NCBI GenBank assembly: GCA_028290285.1
Contig: JAQGKD010000082.1
Span: 1-33,817 of the forward strand
Length of the DNA: 33,817 nucleotides
Direction of reading: 5' to 3'
DNA from: Hyphomicrobiales bacterium
Lineage (GTDB): Bacteria > Pseudomonadota > Alphaproteobacteria > Rhizobiales > Beijerinckiaceae
Made by a program: the position numbers and the translations under genes. The notes below the pieces were generated by a model. It had not been told where the DNA came from and searched no databases. It saw only the letters and a list, made by a program, of their open reading frames with translations. This document shows, in pieces, positions 16,305 to 24,114 of the stretch. Each line of letters opens with the position of its first letter. Positions within the stretch are counted from its first letter, which is position 1.

Positions 16305-17537
16305 ATGGGACAGCTGAAGATCGGTTCGGAGAGCTTCAATGTCGAAATCGAAGGGCCGGACGACGCCCCCGTTCTGATGCTCTCGAATTCACTCGGCACG
16401 GACCTGCACATGTGGGAACCGCAGATGGCGGAACTCACGAAGCGCTTTCGCGTCGTGCGCTACGATTCGCGCGGCCACGGACAATCTGTCGCTGGGGACG
16501 GTCCCTATTCCATCGCCATGCTCGGACGCGACGCACTCGCCATCATGGATGCGCTGGACCTGCATCAGGTCAACTGGCTCGGATTATCGATGGGCGGCAT
16601 GGTCGGCCAATGGCTCCTGGCCCACGCCCCCAACCGCATCAGTCGCGCGGTGCTGGCCAACACATCATCCTACATGCCCGACTCGCGCCCGTGGAATACC
16701 CGCATCCTGACAGTCCAGAACGAGGGCATGGATGCAGTCGCGCAGACCGTGGTCGATCGCTGGTTTACCCCGGAATTCCAGGGTCGTGACCCCGCCGCCG
16801 TCGAGCGCATCGCCACCATGCTGCGCCACGTGCCGCCGCAGGGCTATGTCGCCGCCTGCGCCGCCGTCCGCGACATGGACCTGCGCGAGACTATCCGCAT
16901 CGTCAGCAAGCCCGTGCTCGTCATCGCCGGAACGCGCGATCCCGCGACACCCGCGCCGCTCAACCGCGAAATCGCGGAGTCCATCCCCGGCGCTGCCTAT
17001 GTCGAACTCGATACGGCGCATCTCTCCAACATCGAACGCCCCGAGGAATTCACGGCGGCCGTGGTGAAATTCCTGACCGCCCCGATTCGTGCGGCGGCCG
17101 CACCGCGCAAGGCTGCTGCAAAAAAGGCGGCGACGAAAAAGGCGGCTGTGAAGAAGGCCGTCACCAGGAAGGCAGTCGTCAGCAAGGCCCCGGCCAAAAA
17201 ATCCGCGACGAAACAGGCAGCGGCCAAAAAGGCACCTGCGAAGACGAAGGCTCCCGCTAAAAAGGCAGCGGCTAAGAAGGTCGCGGCCAAGAAGCCTGCG
17301 GCCAAAAAGGCCGTTGCCAAGAAAGCCCCCGCGCGGAAGGCGGCCGCCAAGACGACGGCACGCAAGGCTGCTGTGAAGAAAGCGCCCGCGAAGAAGGCCG
17401 CCGCGCGCAAAGGCGCCACCAAGCAAGCAGTGGCCAAGAAGAGCACCATGAAGAAAGCCGCTCCGAAGAAGACTGCGGCGAAGAAGGCAGCGCCCCGCAA
17501 GGCGGCTCGCAAGACCATGAAGAGGAAGGCCCGCTGA
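16305..17537 (+). CDS. pcaD: 3-oxoadipate enol-lactonase (PcaD) with histone-H1-like C-terminal tail
   Basis: Residues 1-261 are an alpha/beta hydrolase of the 3-oxoadipate enol-lactonase type, which hydrolyses beta-ketoadipate enol-lactone in protocatechuate breakdown. The catalytic triad is visible: Ser95 in GLSMGGM, Asp212 in AGTRDPATP and His239 in DTAHLSNIE. Normal PcaD ends near residue 260. Here the frame continues for 149 residues (262-410) of Lys/Ala/Pro repeats of the KKAAAKKA type, with 57 Lys or Arg and no acidic residue by my count. Such tails resemble histone H1 and bacterial AlgP- or HU-tail proteins that bind DNA. The stop overlaps pcaC by one base (TGATG), so the tail lies within an intact operon. 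The ATG at 16305 has AGGAG upstream. Confidence 0.9.
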   Translation: MGQLKIGSESFNVEIEGPDDAPVLMLSNSLGTDLHMWEPQMAELTKRFRVVRYDSRGHGQSVAGDGPYSIAMLGRDALAIMDALDLHQVNWLGLSMGGMVGQWLLAHAPNRISRAVLANTSSYMPDSRPWNTRILTVQNEGMDAVAQTVVDRWFTPEFQGRDPAAVERIATMLRHVPPQGYVAACAAVRDMDLRETIRIVSKPVLVIAGTRDPATPAPLNREIAESIPGAAYVELDTAHLSNIERPEEFTAAVVKFLTAPIRAAAAPRKAAAKKAATKKAAVKKAVTRKAVVSKAPAKKSATKQAAAKKAPAKTKAPAKKAAAKKVAAKKPAAKKAVAKKAPARKAAAKTTARKAAVKKAPAKKAAARKGATKQAVAKKSTMKKAAPKKTAAKKAAPRKAARKTMKRKAR

Positions 17538-17917
17538 TGGACGACAAGGCACGTTTCGAACAGGGAATGCAGGTTCGCCGTGAGGTTCTCGGCGAGGCCT
17601 GGGTCGAGAAGTCGGAAGCAGGCAAGACCGACTTCAACAAGGATTGGGTCGACTTCATCTGCCGCACCGCCTGGGGCGACGTCTGGTCACGTCCGGGCCT
17701 CGACCGGCGCACACGATCCGTGATCGTACTGACCTCGACGATCTCGACCCGCAATTGGGACGAGTTCCGCATCCATGTCCGCGCCGGCATCACCAACGGC
17801 CTGACGAAAGCCGAAATCGGCGAGATCGTCCTGCAATGCGCGATCTACGCCGGCGTCCCCCCGGCCAACCACGCCTTCAAGGTCGCCCAGGAAGTGTTCA
17901 CGGAAATGGGGATCTAG
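17537..17917 (+). CDS. pcaC: 4-carboxymuconolactone decarboxylase (PcaC)
   Basis: PcaC decarboxylates gamma-carboxymuconolactone to the enol-lactone that PcaD then hydrolyses, so the pair covers consecutive steps. The 126-residue product is of normal length and carries the family features: an N-terminal GMQVRREVLGEAWVEKS, a central helix with DFICRTAWGDVWSRPGLDRR, and the AhpD/CMD core with RDNWDEF-like NWDEFRIHVRAGITNG and EIVLQCAIYAGVPPANHA. It shares one base with the pcaD stop. No other pca genes (pcaB, pcaGH, pcaQ) are in the window, so the rest of the pathway must lie elsewhere or be missing. Confidence 0.93.
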   Translation: MDDKARFEQGMQVRREVLGEAWVEKSEAGKTDFNKDWVDFICRTAWGDVWSRPGLDRRTRSVIVLTSTISTRNWDEFRIHVRAGITNGLTKAEIGEIVLQCAIYAGVPPANHAFKVAQEVFTEMGI

Positions 17918-17932
17918 GAGCAGACTTTTGAG

Positions 17933-18004
17933 GGGGTTCTGCCTTTCGGAACGAAGGCAGGAACCCCTCATTCGGCCGTTTCACGGCCACCTTCTGGGAG
18001 AAGG
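17933..18004. repeat. Palindromic REP-like element between pcaC and rpe
   Basis: The 94-bp convergent gap holds a hairpin with 13-bp arms and one bulge (17933-17967), and, overlapping it, a repeat unit (17962-18004) with two further small palindromes (GGCCG..CGGCC and CCTTCT..AGAAGG). The unit matches two copies at 22637-22764. It probably also acts as a terminator for both genes. Confidence 0.65.
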
Positions 18005-18011
18005 AAGCCCC

Positions 18012-18692
18012 CTAAACGATCTCGCCACGAGCGCTCAGCGCCGCCATGCGGATCGCCTCGATATTGGCGGCATAGGCATTCGGGCCGCCCTTGAACACAG
18101 CCGACCCCGCGACGAGGAAATTGGCTCCGGCCGCCGCGCAATCGCCCGCGTTCTGCGCGGTCACGCCGCCATCCACCTCGATATCTATCGGGCGGTCTCC
18201 GACCATCGCACGAATCCGCCGCAGCTTCTCCAGCACCGGGTAGATGAAGCTCTGGCCCCCGAAGCCGGGGTTGACCGTCATGGCGAGGATGAGATCCACA
18301 TCGTCGAGCAAGGGCTCGATGACATGCTCCGGGGTGCCCGGATTGATCGCGACACCAGCCTTCTTGCCCAGCGCGCGGATCGCCTGGAGCGAACGATGAA
18401 TGTGTGGCCCGGCTTCCGCGTGAACGGTGATGAAATCCGATCCGGCCTTGGCGAAGGCTTCGAGATAGGGGTCCGCCGGCGCGATCATCAGGTGCACGTC
18501 AAACGGCTTGTCGGTCGCCTTTCGGATCGCCTTCACGACATCCGGCCCGAAGGTGATGTTTGGCACGAAATGGCCGTCCATGATGTCGAGGTGGACGAGG
18601 TCGCCGCCCGCCGTCATCACATCCGTGACTTCCTGGCCGAGCTTGGCGAAATCGCTGGCGAGCATCGAGGGCAGAATTTTCAGCGGGCGCAT
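18012..18692 (-). CDS. rpe: Ribulose-phosphate 3-epimerase
   Basis: Rpe interconverts ribulose 5-phosphate and xylulose 5-phosphate in the pentose phosphate and Calvin cycles. The 226-residue product is a TIM-barrel of normal length. Visible motifs are [17 protein letters not shown] at the N terminus, [17 protein letters not shown] (metal-binding His and Asp), [32 protein letters not shown], and IEVDGGVT with the second catalytic Asp. The start at 18692 gives the normal N terminus; a longer frame to 18743 adds residues unlike the family. It is convergent with pcaC and stands alone on this strand, 84 bp downstream of the cupin gene. It is probably housekeeping. Confidence 0.96.
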   Translation of the reverse strand: MRPLKILPSMLASDFAKLGQEVTDVMTAGGDLVHLDIMDGHFVPNITFGPDVVKAIRKATDKPFDVHLMIAPADPYLEAFAKAGSDFITVHAEAGPHIHRSLQAIRALGKKAGVAINPGTPEHVIEPLLDDVDLILAMTVNPGFGGQSFIYPVLEKLRRIRAMVGDRPIDIEVDGGVTAQNAGDCAAAGANFLVAGSAVFKGGPNAYAANIEAIRMAALSARGEIV

Positions 18693-18776
18693 GTTCGTCT
18701 CGGGGTTCCAGCGACCCTTCGCCGGTCGGGCGCGGCCTAACATGCGACGCCCGGCCTGTCCATTGCGTGCTGAGTG

Positions 18777-19253
18777 TCAACCCGCCACGGTGATGGCCCC
18801 GCCGCGACGAGGGCCCAGCGCGGAAAAGGCCGGCAGCAACCGCAGCTTCGTCCGGGCATTCTGCAGGAGGCGAAACACCCGCCCCACCTGCCGGGGCATG
18901 GGAAAGCGGCAGACAGCCAGTTTCCGCACATAGGTCTCGACATGCCACACCATCCAGGTGTCAGTCGGAAAGACTGCGATATCGCCGGCGCGCAAAAGAG
19001 ATTCACGGCCCAGTGCATCCCGGACCAGGACCTCGCCTTCCAGGATATGCACGGTCTCCTCGATCCCGAAATACCAGTGGAAAGTACCCTTTGTGCAGTC
19101 CCATTGAACCGAGAAGCAGGTGCCATCAGGGCTGCGAGGCAGAGCCGAGGCCCGCGCAGTGGGAGAGCCAGCAATAATCCATTCGGGCCGTATCGGCGAA
19201 GGCTGAAGTGCCTCGGCCTTGATCGTCGCAGTTTCGAAACCGATTTGAGACAT
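18777..19253 (-). CDS. Cupin-domain protein (DUF861-like)
   Basis: The 158-residue protein contains one cupin fold. The recognisable core runs FHWYFGIEETVHILEGEVLV, then LRAGDIAVFPTDTWMVWHVE and a closing VRKLAVCR. It resembles the DUF861 type, seen in ureidoglycine aminohydrolase and ethanolamine-utilisation cupins. The classic His-His-Glu metal set is only partly present. The start at 19253 (MSQIGFET) has GAGG about 6 bases upstream; the frame extends further but into the divergent gene. It is divergent from the FAD oxidoreductase across 82 bp, suggesting linked function or shared control, for example in amine or amino-acid breakdown. The substrate is unknown. Confidence 0.78.
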   Translation of the reverse strand: MSQIGFETATIKAEALQPSPIRPEWIIAGSPTARASALPRSPDGTCFSVQWDCTKGTFHWYFGIEETVHILEGEVLVRDALGRESLLRAGDIAVFPTDTWMVWHVETYVRKLAVCRFPMPRQVGRVFRLLQNARTKLRLLPAFSALGPRRGGAITVAG

Positions 19254-19335
19254 AAATGACCTCATCTTGCGCAATGAGGCCGAGAATGCCTCAGCGTTTC
19301 CTAGAAAGCTTAAACGTGGCGAAGAGACAGATTCC
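19254..19335. promoter_or_regulatory. Divergent intergenic region, cupin / FAD oxidoreductase
   Basis: This 82-bp gap separates two divergent genes and should hold both promoters. I see no clear boxes or operator palindrome. Confidence 0.35.
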
Positions 19336-20589
19336 ATGGTGAACAAACGGGTCGATGCCATCGTTCTCGGCGCTGGCATGGTTGGCGTCGCAGCCGCGCT
19401 CCACCTGCAGGCGCGTGGCCGCAGCGTCGCCCTGGTCGACCGCCACGCACAGGCGGGCGAAGAGACGAGCTTCGGCAATGCGGGCCTGATCGAACGCTCC
19501 TCGATCTTCCCCTACATGTTCCCTCGCGAGCCCGGCGCACTTCTGCGCTACGCCCTCAACCGCTCGCCGGAAGCGCATTACCACCTCACCGCCCTGCCGG
19601 GTCTGGCGAGCTGGCTGCTGCGCTACTGGCTGAATTCCTCACCCGACGGCGCCCTGCGCAGCGCGACCGCCGCCCTGCCGCTGATCGAACGCAGCCTCAG
19701 CGAGCACGAGGCGCTGATGCAGGCGGCTGGCGTCATGCACCTCCTGAAAAAGACGGGATGGATGAAGCTCTGTCGCTCGCAGGCCTCCTTCGAAAAGGCG
19801 GTGCGCGAGGCCGAGCGGCTGATCCCCTATGGACGCGCCTTCGACGTGCTCGACCGAAAGCAGGTCGGAGCGCGCGAACCCTTCCTGAAGGGCGACCTCG
19901 CCGGAGCGGTCCACCTGCGCGACCCCGGCGTCGTCACGGATCCCGGCGGCCTCGCCAAGGCCTATGCCGCTCTCTTCGTTCAGCGCGGCGGGGAGATGAT
20001 CGTGGGCGATGCCGGGGGCCTGACGCAGGAGACCGACGGCTGGAGCGTCCCGGCAGGCGGTGGCCGCGTCCACGCGCGCGATGTCGTCGCGGCGTTGGGA
20101 CCATGGTCGGACATCGTGTTCCGCCCACTCGGGTATCGCATCCCGTTGGCGGTGAAACGCGGCTACCACATGCATTATGCTGCGGAGCCACCCGCCGTCC
20201 TGAACGTGCCGGTGCTCGATGTGGAAGGCGGCTACGTGCTCGCCCCCATGCTGCGCGGCATCCGGTTGACCACAGGGGCGGAATTCGCCCGTCGAGACGC
20301 GCCGCCGACGCCCGTGCAGCTCGCCCGCACCGAGCCTCTCGCCCGCGAGATCTTTCCGCTGGGCGCGCGGCTCGACGCCAAGCCGTGGATGGGGTCGCGT
20401 CCCTGCCTGCCCGACATGCTGCCGATCATCGGCCCCGCGCCGCGCCATCGGGGGCTCTGGTTCGATTTCGGCCACCAGCACCATGGCTTCACGCTGGGCC
20501 CTGTCAGCGGCCGCCTCATCGCCGACCTCGTCACAGGCGTCGAGCCCTTCACCGACCCGGCACCCTATTCGGTTACGCGATTTGAATAA
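19336..20589 (+). CDS. FAD-dependent oxidoreductase (DadA/DAO family)
   Basis: The 417-residue protein belongs to the D-amino-acid oxidase/dehydrogenase family (DAO), which oxidises amines or D-amino acids with FAD. The N terminus has the dinucleotide-binding motif VLGAGMVGVAAALHL followed by ALVDRHAQAGEETSFGNAG, which is the DadA-like arrangement. The C-terminal part has GSRPCLPDMLPIIGPAPRH and FDFGHQHHGFTLGPVSGR, typical of DadA. Start at 19336 (MVNKRVDAIV) fits the family; the upstream ribosome-binding site is weak. It is divergent from a cupin gene and ends directly against the convergent VUT-family gene with no gap. Substrate specificity is not readable. Confidence 0.88.
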   Translation: MVNKRVDAIVLGAGMVGVAAALHLQARGRSVALVDRHAQAGEETSFGNAGLIERSSIFPYMFPREPGALLRYALNRSPEAHYHLTALPGLASWLLRYWLNSSPDGALRSATAALPLIERSLSEHEALMQAAGVMHLLKKTGWMKLCRSQASFEKAVREAERLIPYGRAFDVLDRKQVGAREPFLKGDLAGAVHLRDPGVVTDPGGLAKAYAALFVQRGGEMIVGDAGGLTQETDGWSVPAGGGRVHARDVVAALGPWSDIVFRPLGYRIPLAVKRGYHMHYAAEPPAVLNVPVLDVEGGYVLAPMLRGIRLTTGAEFARRDAPPTPVQLARTEPLAREIFPLGARLDAKPWMGSRPCLPDMLPIIGPAPRHRGLWFDFGHQHHGFTLGPVSGRLIADLVTGVEPFTDPAPYSVTRFE

Positions 20590-21153
20590 TCAGGCCGGCT
20601 GAAGGCCGATCCGCTCGTCCCGCTGGCGCAGCCAGGCGATCAACGGCAGCGCGAACAGGACCATCCACGCCTTGCCGATGATTTGTCCGCCTAGGAAATC
20701 GAGGTTGCCGAAGGCCAGCAGCAGGAAGACGACGGAATCGATCACCAGCCCGACCGCGCTGGAGGCAAAGACCGCCAGCACGAGGCGACGGCGCTGCAGA
20801 GGCGTATAGATCGCGAAATCGACCAGTTCAGAAAACAGGAATGCCCCTGCCGAGGCCATCACCAGCGCTGCCGGCGCCAGAAGCGCGGAAATGAGGGTGC
20901 CCACGGCAATGGCAACCAGCGCAAATTTCGCCCCGAGCCTGCGCTGGAGCAGATCGCGCAACACCAGCGCCAGCCCCACCATCAGCACGCCGCTGGGCGC
21001 GGTGATGCCTGGGGCAACCGGGATCAGGCACGGCCCCTGCGGAACACAGACAGTGCCGACATTGCCGATCAGCCAATTGGCGAGCGGAATGCAAGCCCCA
21101 AAGGCAACGAGGCAGACGGCCCCTTCGATCTGGCGTTGGCGGTCGAGCGTCAT
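20590..21153 (-). CDS. VUT family transporter (DUF165/YhhQ-like)
   Basis: The 187-residue product is an integral membrane protein with about five to six hydrophobic segments. It carries VUT-family features: APSGVLMVGLALVLRDLLQ, FLFSELVDFAIYTPLQRR and VGLVIDSVVFLLLAFG, with the conserved Arg/Asp in RD and the SELVDFAIYTPL block. Family members such as YhhQ take up queuosine precursors (7-cyano-7-deazaguanine). The start at 21153 has AGGA upstream. A longer open frame on this strand reaches 22380, but that part is antisense to purB and is not coding. I looked for a preQ1-type riboswitch ahead of it and did not see one I could defend. The gene ends flush with the convergent oxidoreductase gene. 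Confidence 0.82.
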   Translation of the reverse strand: MTLDRQRQIEGAVCLVAFGACIPLANWLIGNVGTVCVPQGPCLIPVAPGITAPSGVLMVGLALVLRDLLQRRLGAKFALVAIAVGTLISALLAPAALVMASAGAFLFSELVDFAIYTPLQRRRLVLAVFASSAVGLVIDSVVFLLLAFGNLDFLGGQIIGKAWMVLFALPLIAWLRQRDERIGLQPA

Positions 21154-21312
21154 GGCAAAGTCCTGGTGTGAAGATACCGGTGGGTTCATGCAGGGAACGG
21201 GCCGCAGATGCAACCCTGAACAGAACTGGCCCCGCGCCCCCGCCCGTGCTACGGCGACGCGCATGAGTGAACAAAGGCTCTCTCCCCATCCGGAGAGACG
21301 GAGACAAAGCTG

Positions 21313-22620
21313 ATGATCCCGCGCTATTCCCGCCCCGAAATGGTCGCCATCTGGGAGCCCCAGACGCGCTTTCGCATCTGGTTCGAAATCGAGGCCCACG
21401 CCTGCGACGCGCTGGCGGAACTGGGCATCATCCCCAAGGAAAGCGCCAGGGCGATCTGGGATCGCGCCGGCAATGTCACCTTCGACGTCGCCCGCATCGA
21501 CGAGATCGAGCGCGTCACCAAGCATGACGTGATCGCCTTCCTGACCCATCTCGCCGAATTCATCGGCCCCGACTCGCGCTTCGTCCATCAGGGCATGACC
21601 AGCTCCGACGTGCTCGACACCTGCCTGTCGGTGCAGCTCGCACGCGCCTCCGACATCCTGCTGCGCGACCTCGACGAGTTGCTGGCCGCCATCAAGCGCC
21701 GCGCCTTCGAGCACAAGATGACCCCGGTCATCGGCCGCTCGCACGGCATCCACGCCGAGCCCGTCACCTTCGGGCTGAAGCTGGCGCAGGCCTATGCCGA
21801 GTTCACCCGCTGCCGCGAGCGCCTCGTCCATGCGCGCGCAGAGATCGCGACCTGCGCCATATCGGGCGCCGTCGGCACCTTCGCCAACATCGACCCCTAT
21901 GTGGAAGAGCATGTCGCCGCCAAGATGGGGCTGGCTGTCGAGCCCGTCTCGACGCAGGTCATCCCGCGCGACCGCCACGCCATGTTCTTCGCGACCCTGG
22001 GCGTCATCGCCTCGTCGGTCGAGCGTGTCGCGACCGAAATCCGCCACATGCAGCGCACCGAAGTGCTGGAAGCCGAGGAGTTCTTCTCGGAAGGGCAGAA
22101 GGGCTCGTCGGCCATGCCGCACAAGCGCAACCCGGTCCTGACGGAAAACCTCACCGGCCTGGCCCGCCTCGTGCGCGGCATGGTGACCCCCGCGCTGGAG
22201 AACGTCGCACTCTGGCATGAACGCGACATTTCGCATTCGTCGGTCGAACGCATGATCGGCCCCGACGGCACCGTGACACTCGACTTCGCGCTGGCCCGCC
22301 TCACCGGCGTGATCGACAAGCTGATCGTCTACCCCGCCAACATGCAGAAGAACCTCGACCGTCTCGGCGGGCTCATCCACTCGCAGCGCGTGCTGCTGGC
22401 ATTGACCCAGAAGGGCGTATCACGCGAGGACGCCTACAGCTTCGTGCAGCGCAACGCCATGCCGGTCTGGCGCGGCGAAGGCGACTTCCTGACGCTGCTG
22501 AAGAAGGACGCCGATGTCTCGAAGGCGCTGAGCGATGCCGAACTCGAAGATCTCTTCGACCTCGGCTACCACCTCAAGCATGTCGACACCATTTTCCGCC
22601 GGGTTTTCGGAACGGCGTAA
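21313..22620 (+). CDS. purB: Adenylosuccinate lyase
   Basis: PurB catalyses two steps of purine synthesis: release of fumarate from SAICAR and from adenylosuccinate. The 435-residue product is full length and of the usual bacterial type, beginning MIPRYSRPEMVAIW. Catalytic features are TSSDVLDTCL near residue 97, GRSHGIHAEP (His144/His147) and the flexible signature loop GSSAMPHKRNP at residues 264-274. A short hairpin (CTCTCC/GGAGAG) lies just before the gene, and GGAG precedes the ATG. The gene stands alone and is followed by the 277-bp repeat-rich gap. Confidence 0.97.
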   Translation: MIPRYSRPEMVAIWEPQTRFRIWFEIEAHACDALAELGIIPKESARAIWDRAGNVTFDVARIDEIERVTKHDVIAFLTHLAEFIGPDSRFVHQGMTSSDVLDTCLSVQLARASDILLRDLDELLAAIKRRAFEHKMTPVIGRSHGIHAEPVTFGLKLAQAYAEFTRCRERLVHARAEIATCAISGAVGTFANIDPYVEEHVAAKMGLAVEPVSTQVIPRDRHAMFFATLGVIASSVERVATEIRHMQRTEVLEAEEFFSEGQKGSSAMPHKRNPVLTENLTGLARLVRGMVTPALENVALWHERDISHSSVERMIGPDGTVTLDFALARLTGVIDKLIVYPANMQKNLDRLGGLIHSQRVLLALTQKGVSREDAYSFVQRNAMPVWRGEGDFLTLLKKDADVSKALSDAELEDLFDLGYHLKHVDTIFRRVFGTA

Positions 22621-22636
22621 ATCGCCGCAAGCGATT

Positions 22637-22688
22637 CCCCTTCTCCCGGTGGGAGAAAGGGGCCGCCCGAGCGGCCGGATGAGGGATT
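22637..22688 (-). repeat. REP-like palindromic unit, copy A (inverted)
   Basis: Read on the minus strand it gives a CCCTCATCCGGCCGC core, then GGCGGCC and a TTCTCCCACCGGGAGAA palindrome. The same plan appears at 22713-22764 and 17962-18004. Copy A and copy B face each other, so together they form a larger inverted repeat after purB. Confidence 0.7.
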
Positions 22689-22712
22689 TCGGACTCTCAG
22701 GACTTAGATCGT

Positions 22713-22764
22713 AACCCCTCATCAGCCGGCTCCGCCGGCAGCTTCTCCCACAGGGAGAAGCGGG
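22713..22764 (+). repeat. REP-like palindromic unit, copy B
   Basis: The unit starts AACCCCTCATCAGCCGGC and ends with the CTTCTCCCACAGGGAGAAG palindrome. It is the direct counterpart of copy A, separated by 24 bp. The pair is likely to fold into a strong stem in RNA and may stop transcription from both sides. Confidence 0.7.
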
Positions 22765-22815
22765 GCCGCGTTCGCATTAAGCAAAACAGAGTTTGTCGTG
22801 CGAGAAGCAAAGCGA

Positions 22816-22857
22816 CGAAGCAATCCAGAGGTCGCAGGACCCTACTGGATTGCTTCG
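22816..22857. repeat. Second palindromic repeat (GAAGCAATCCAG type)
   Basis: CGAAGCAATCCAG (22816-22828) pairs perfectly with CTGGATTGCTTCG (22845-22857) across a 16-base loop. Partial outer pairing extends it (GCGAGAAGC.. with ..TTCACTCGC). It is unrelated in sequence to the neighbouring REP-like copies. I recall similar strings as dispersed repeats in alphaproteobacteria. With copies A and B it accounts for most of the gene-free stretch 22621-22897. Confidence 0.65.
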
Positions 22858-22897
22858 CTTCACTCGCAATGACCGCAACGACAAGCGCGCCTTGGTC

Positions 22898-24031
22898 TCA
22901 CATCTGAACGAAGGTCACCTTGCCGTCGGGCATCTTCTTCCAGATGTACATCACGTAATCAGCGTCGTTGCGATCGCCCTTCTTGTTGAAGGAGAACTTG
23001 CCGATCACCGTGTCGAAGGTCATGCCCGAATGCATGGCCTCAGCGACCTTCTTCGGCTCGATCGAATTGGCCTTCTCGGCCGCCTGCTTGATCACCTGCA
23101 CGGACGCATAGCTGTAGAGCGTGTAGGTTTCGGGGTTGATGTTTTTCGCCGTGAACTTCTGCACGATGGCAGCCGCATCAGGCCGCTTCGTCGGGTCCGG
23201 GCCGAAGGTCATCAGCGTTCCCTCGACAGCATCGCCCGCGATGGCCGCGAGTTCGGCGGCTGCGATTCCATCGCCGCCCATCAGCACGGTCTTCAGGCCC
23301 TGCTCGCGCATCTGGCGCAGCAGCACGCCCGCTTCCGGATGCAGGCCGCCCCAGAACAGCACGTCCACGCGCTGCGACTTCAGCTTGGTGACGACCGCCG
23401 AATAATCGCGCTCGCCCGGATTGATGCCCTCATAGAGCACTTCCTTGACGCCCTTGGCGTTCATCGCCTTCTTGGTTTCGTCCGCGAGGCCCTTGCCGTA
23501 CGGCGTCTTGTCGTGAAGGACGGCGATCTTCTTGTCCTTCAGGTTCGTCACGATGTAATTGGCCGCGACTGCGCCCTGCTGGTCGTCGCGTCCGCAGGTG
23601 CGGAACACGTTCCAGAGACCGCGCTCGGTGAAGGTCGGGTTCGTCGAGGCCGGCGTGATCTGGAGGATGCCGTTCTCGCTGTAGACCTCGGCGGAAACCG
23701 GAATCGAGACGCCCGAATTGAAGTGACCGACGACGAATTTCACGCCATCGCCAACGAACTTGTTGCCGGCGGAGACACCCTGCTCGGGCTTGGACGCATC
23801 GTCACCAACGAAAACCTGAAGTTTCTGGCCCAGAATGCCGCCGGACGCGTTGAGGTCTTCAACGGCCTGCTCGACGCCGTTCTTGAGTTGCGCGCCGAAG
23901 GCCGCGCTGCTGCCTGTGATCGGACCGCCGACGCCGAGTTTGATCTGCGCCTGCGCCAGCCCCGGAAGAGCGAGCACGGATACAGCGAGGCCTGCCGACA
24001 GGACGAGTCCGCGCGCCGAAATTCTTTTCAT
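22898..24031 (-). CDS. livK: Branched-chain amino acid ABC transporter substrate-binding protein
   Basis: This is the periplasmic binding protein of the Liv-type transporter encoded upstream. The 377-residue product has a signal peptide (about residues 1-26, ending AQA before QIKLGVGGP). It also has the Leu/Ile/Val-binding fold with GPITGSSAAFGAQLKNGVE, the hinge-region VVGHFNSGVSIPVSAEVY and ITPASTNPTFTERG. The start at 24031 has GGAG at a good distance; an ATG at 24043 is possible. It lies 83 bp after the small membrane protein gene at the end of the liv operon. The ligand may be an amino acid, an amide or a related compound; the sequence does not decide. Confidence 0.93.
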   Translation of the reverse strand: MKRISARGLVLSAGLAVSVLALPGLAQAQIKLGVGGPITGSSAAFGAQLKNGVEQAVEDLNASGGILGQKLQVFVGDDASKPEQGVSAGNKFVGDGVKFVVGHFNSGVSIPVSAEVYSENGILQITPASTNPTFTERGLWNVFRTCGRDDQQGAVAANYIVTNLKDKKIAVLHDKTPYGKGLADETKKAMNAKGVKEVLYEGINPGERDYSAVVTKLKSQRVDVLFWGGLHPEAGVLLRQMREQGLKTVLMGGDGIAAAELAAIAGDAVEGTLMTFGPDPTKRPDAAAIVQKFTAKNINPETYTLYSYASVQVIKQAAEKANSIEPKKVAEAMHSGMTFDTVIGKFSFNKKGDRNDADYVMYIWKKMPDGKVTFVQM

Positions 24032-24114
24032 CGAAATCTCCATGTGACACCAGTCCACCGGATGATTGCCGGTTTCCCTGCGCCTGTCACCCGCAAACAT
24101 GCCGGTCCCGCAGC

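Noticed and set aside
17088..17534. Possible CRISPR or tandem DNA repeat
   Set aside because: The repetition is at protein level with varying codons and irregular spacing; there are no identical direct repeats with unique spacers.
16665..17552. Leu/Arg-rich minus-strand frames opposite the PcaD tail
   Set aside because: They are the complement of the Lys/Ala repeat (AAG/GCC codons give CTT/GGC) and lie wholly inside the pcaD gene.
21154..21312. preQ1 riboswitch ahead of the VUT transporter
   Set aside because: I looked because related transporters carry queuosine precursors, but found no pseudoknot arrangement I could defend.
20590..22380. 596-codon minus-strand frame extending the VUT gene opposite purB
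   Set aside because: Only the part from 21153 down looks like a protein family. The upstream part is antisense to purB and has no family features.
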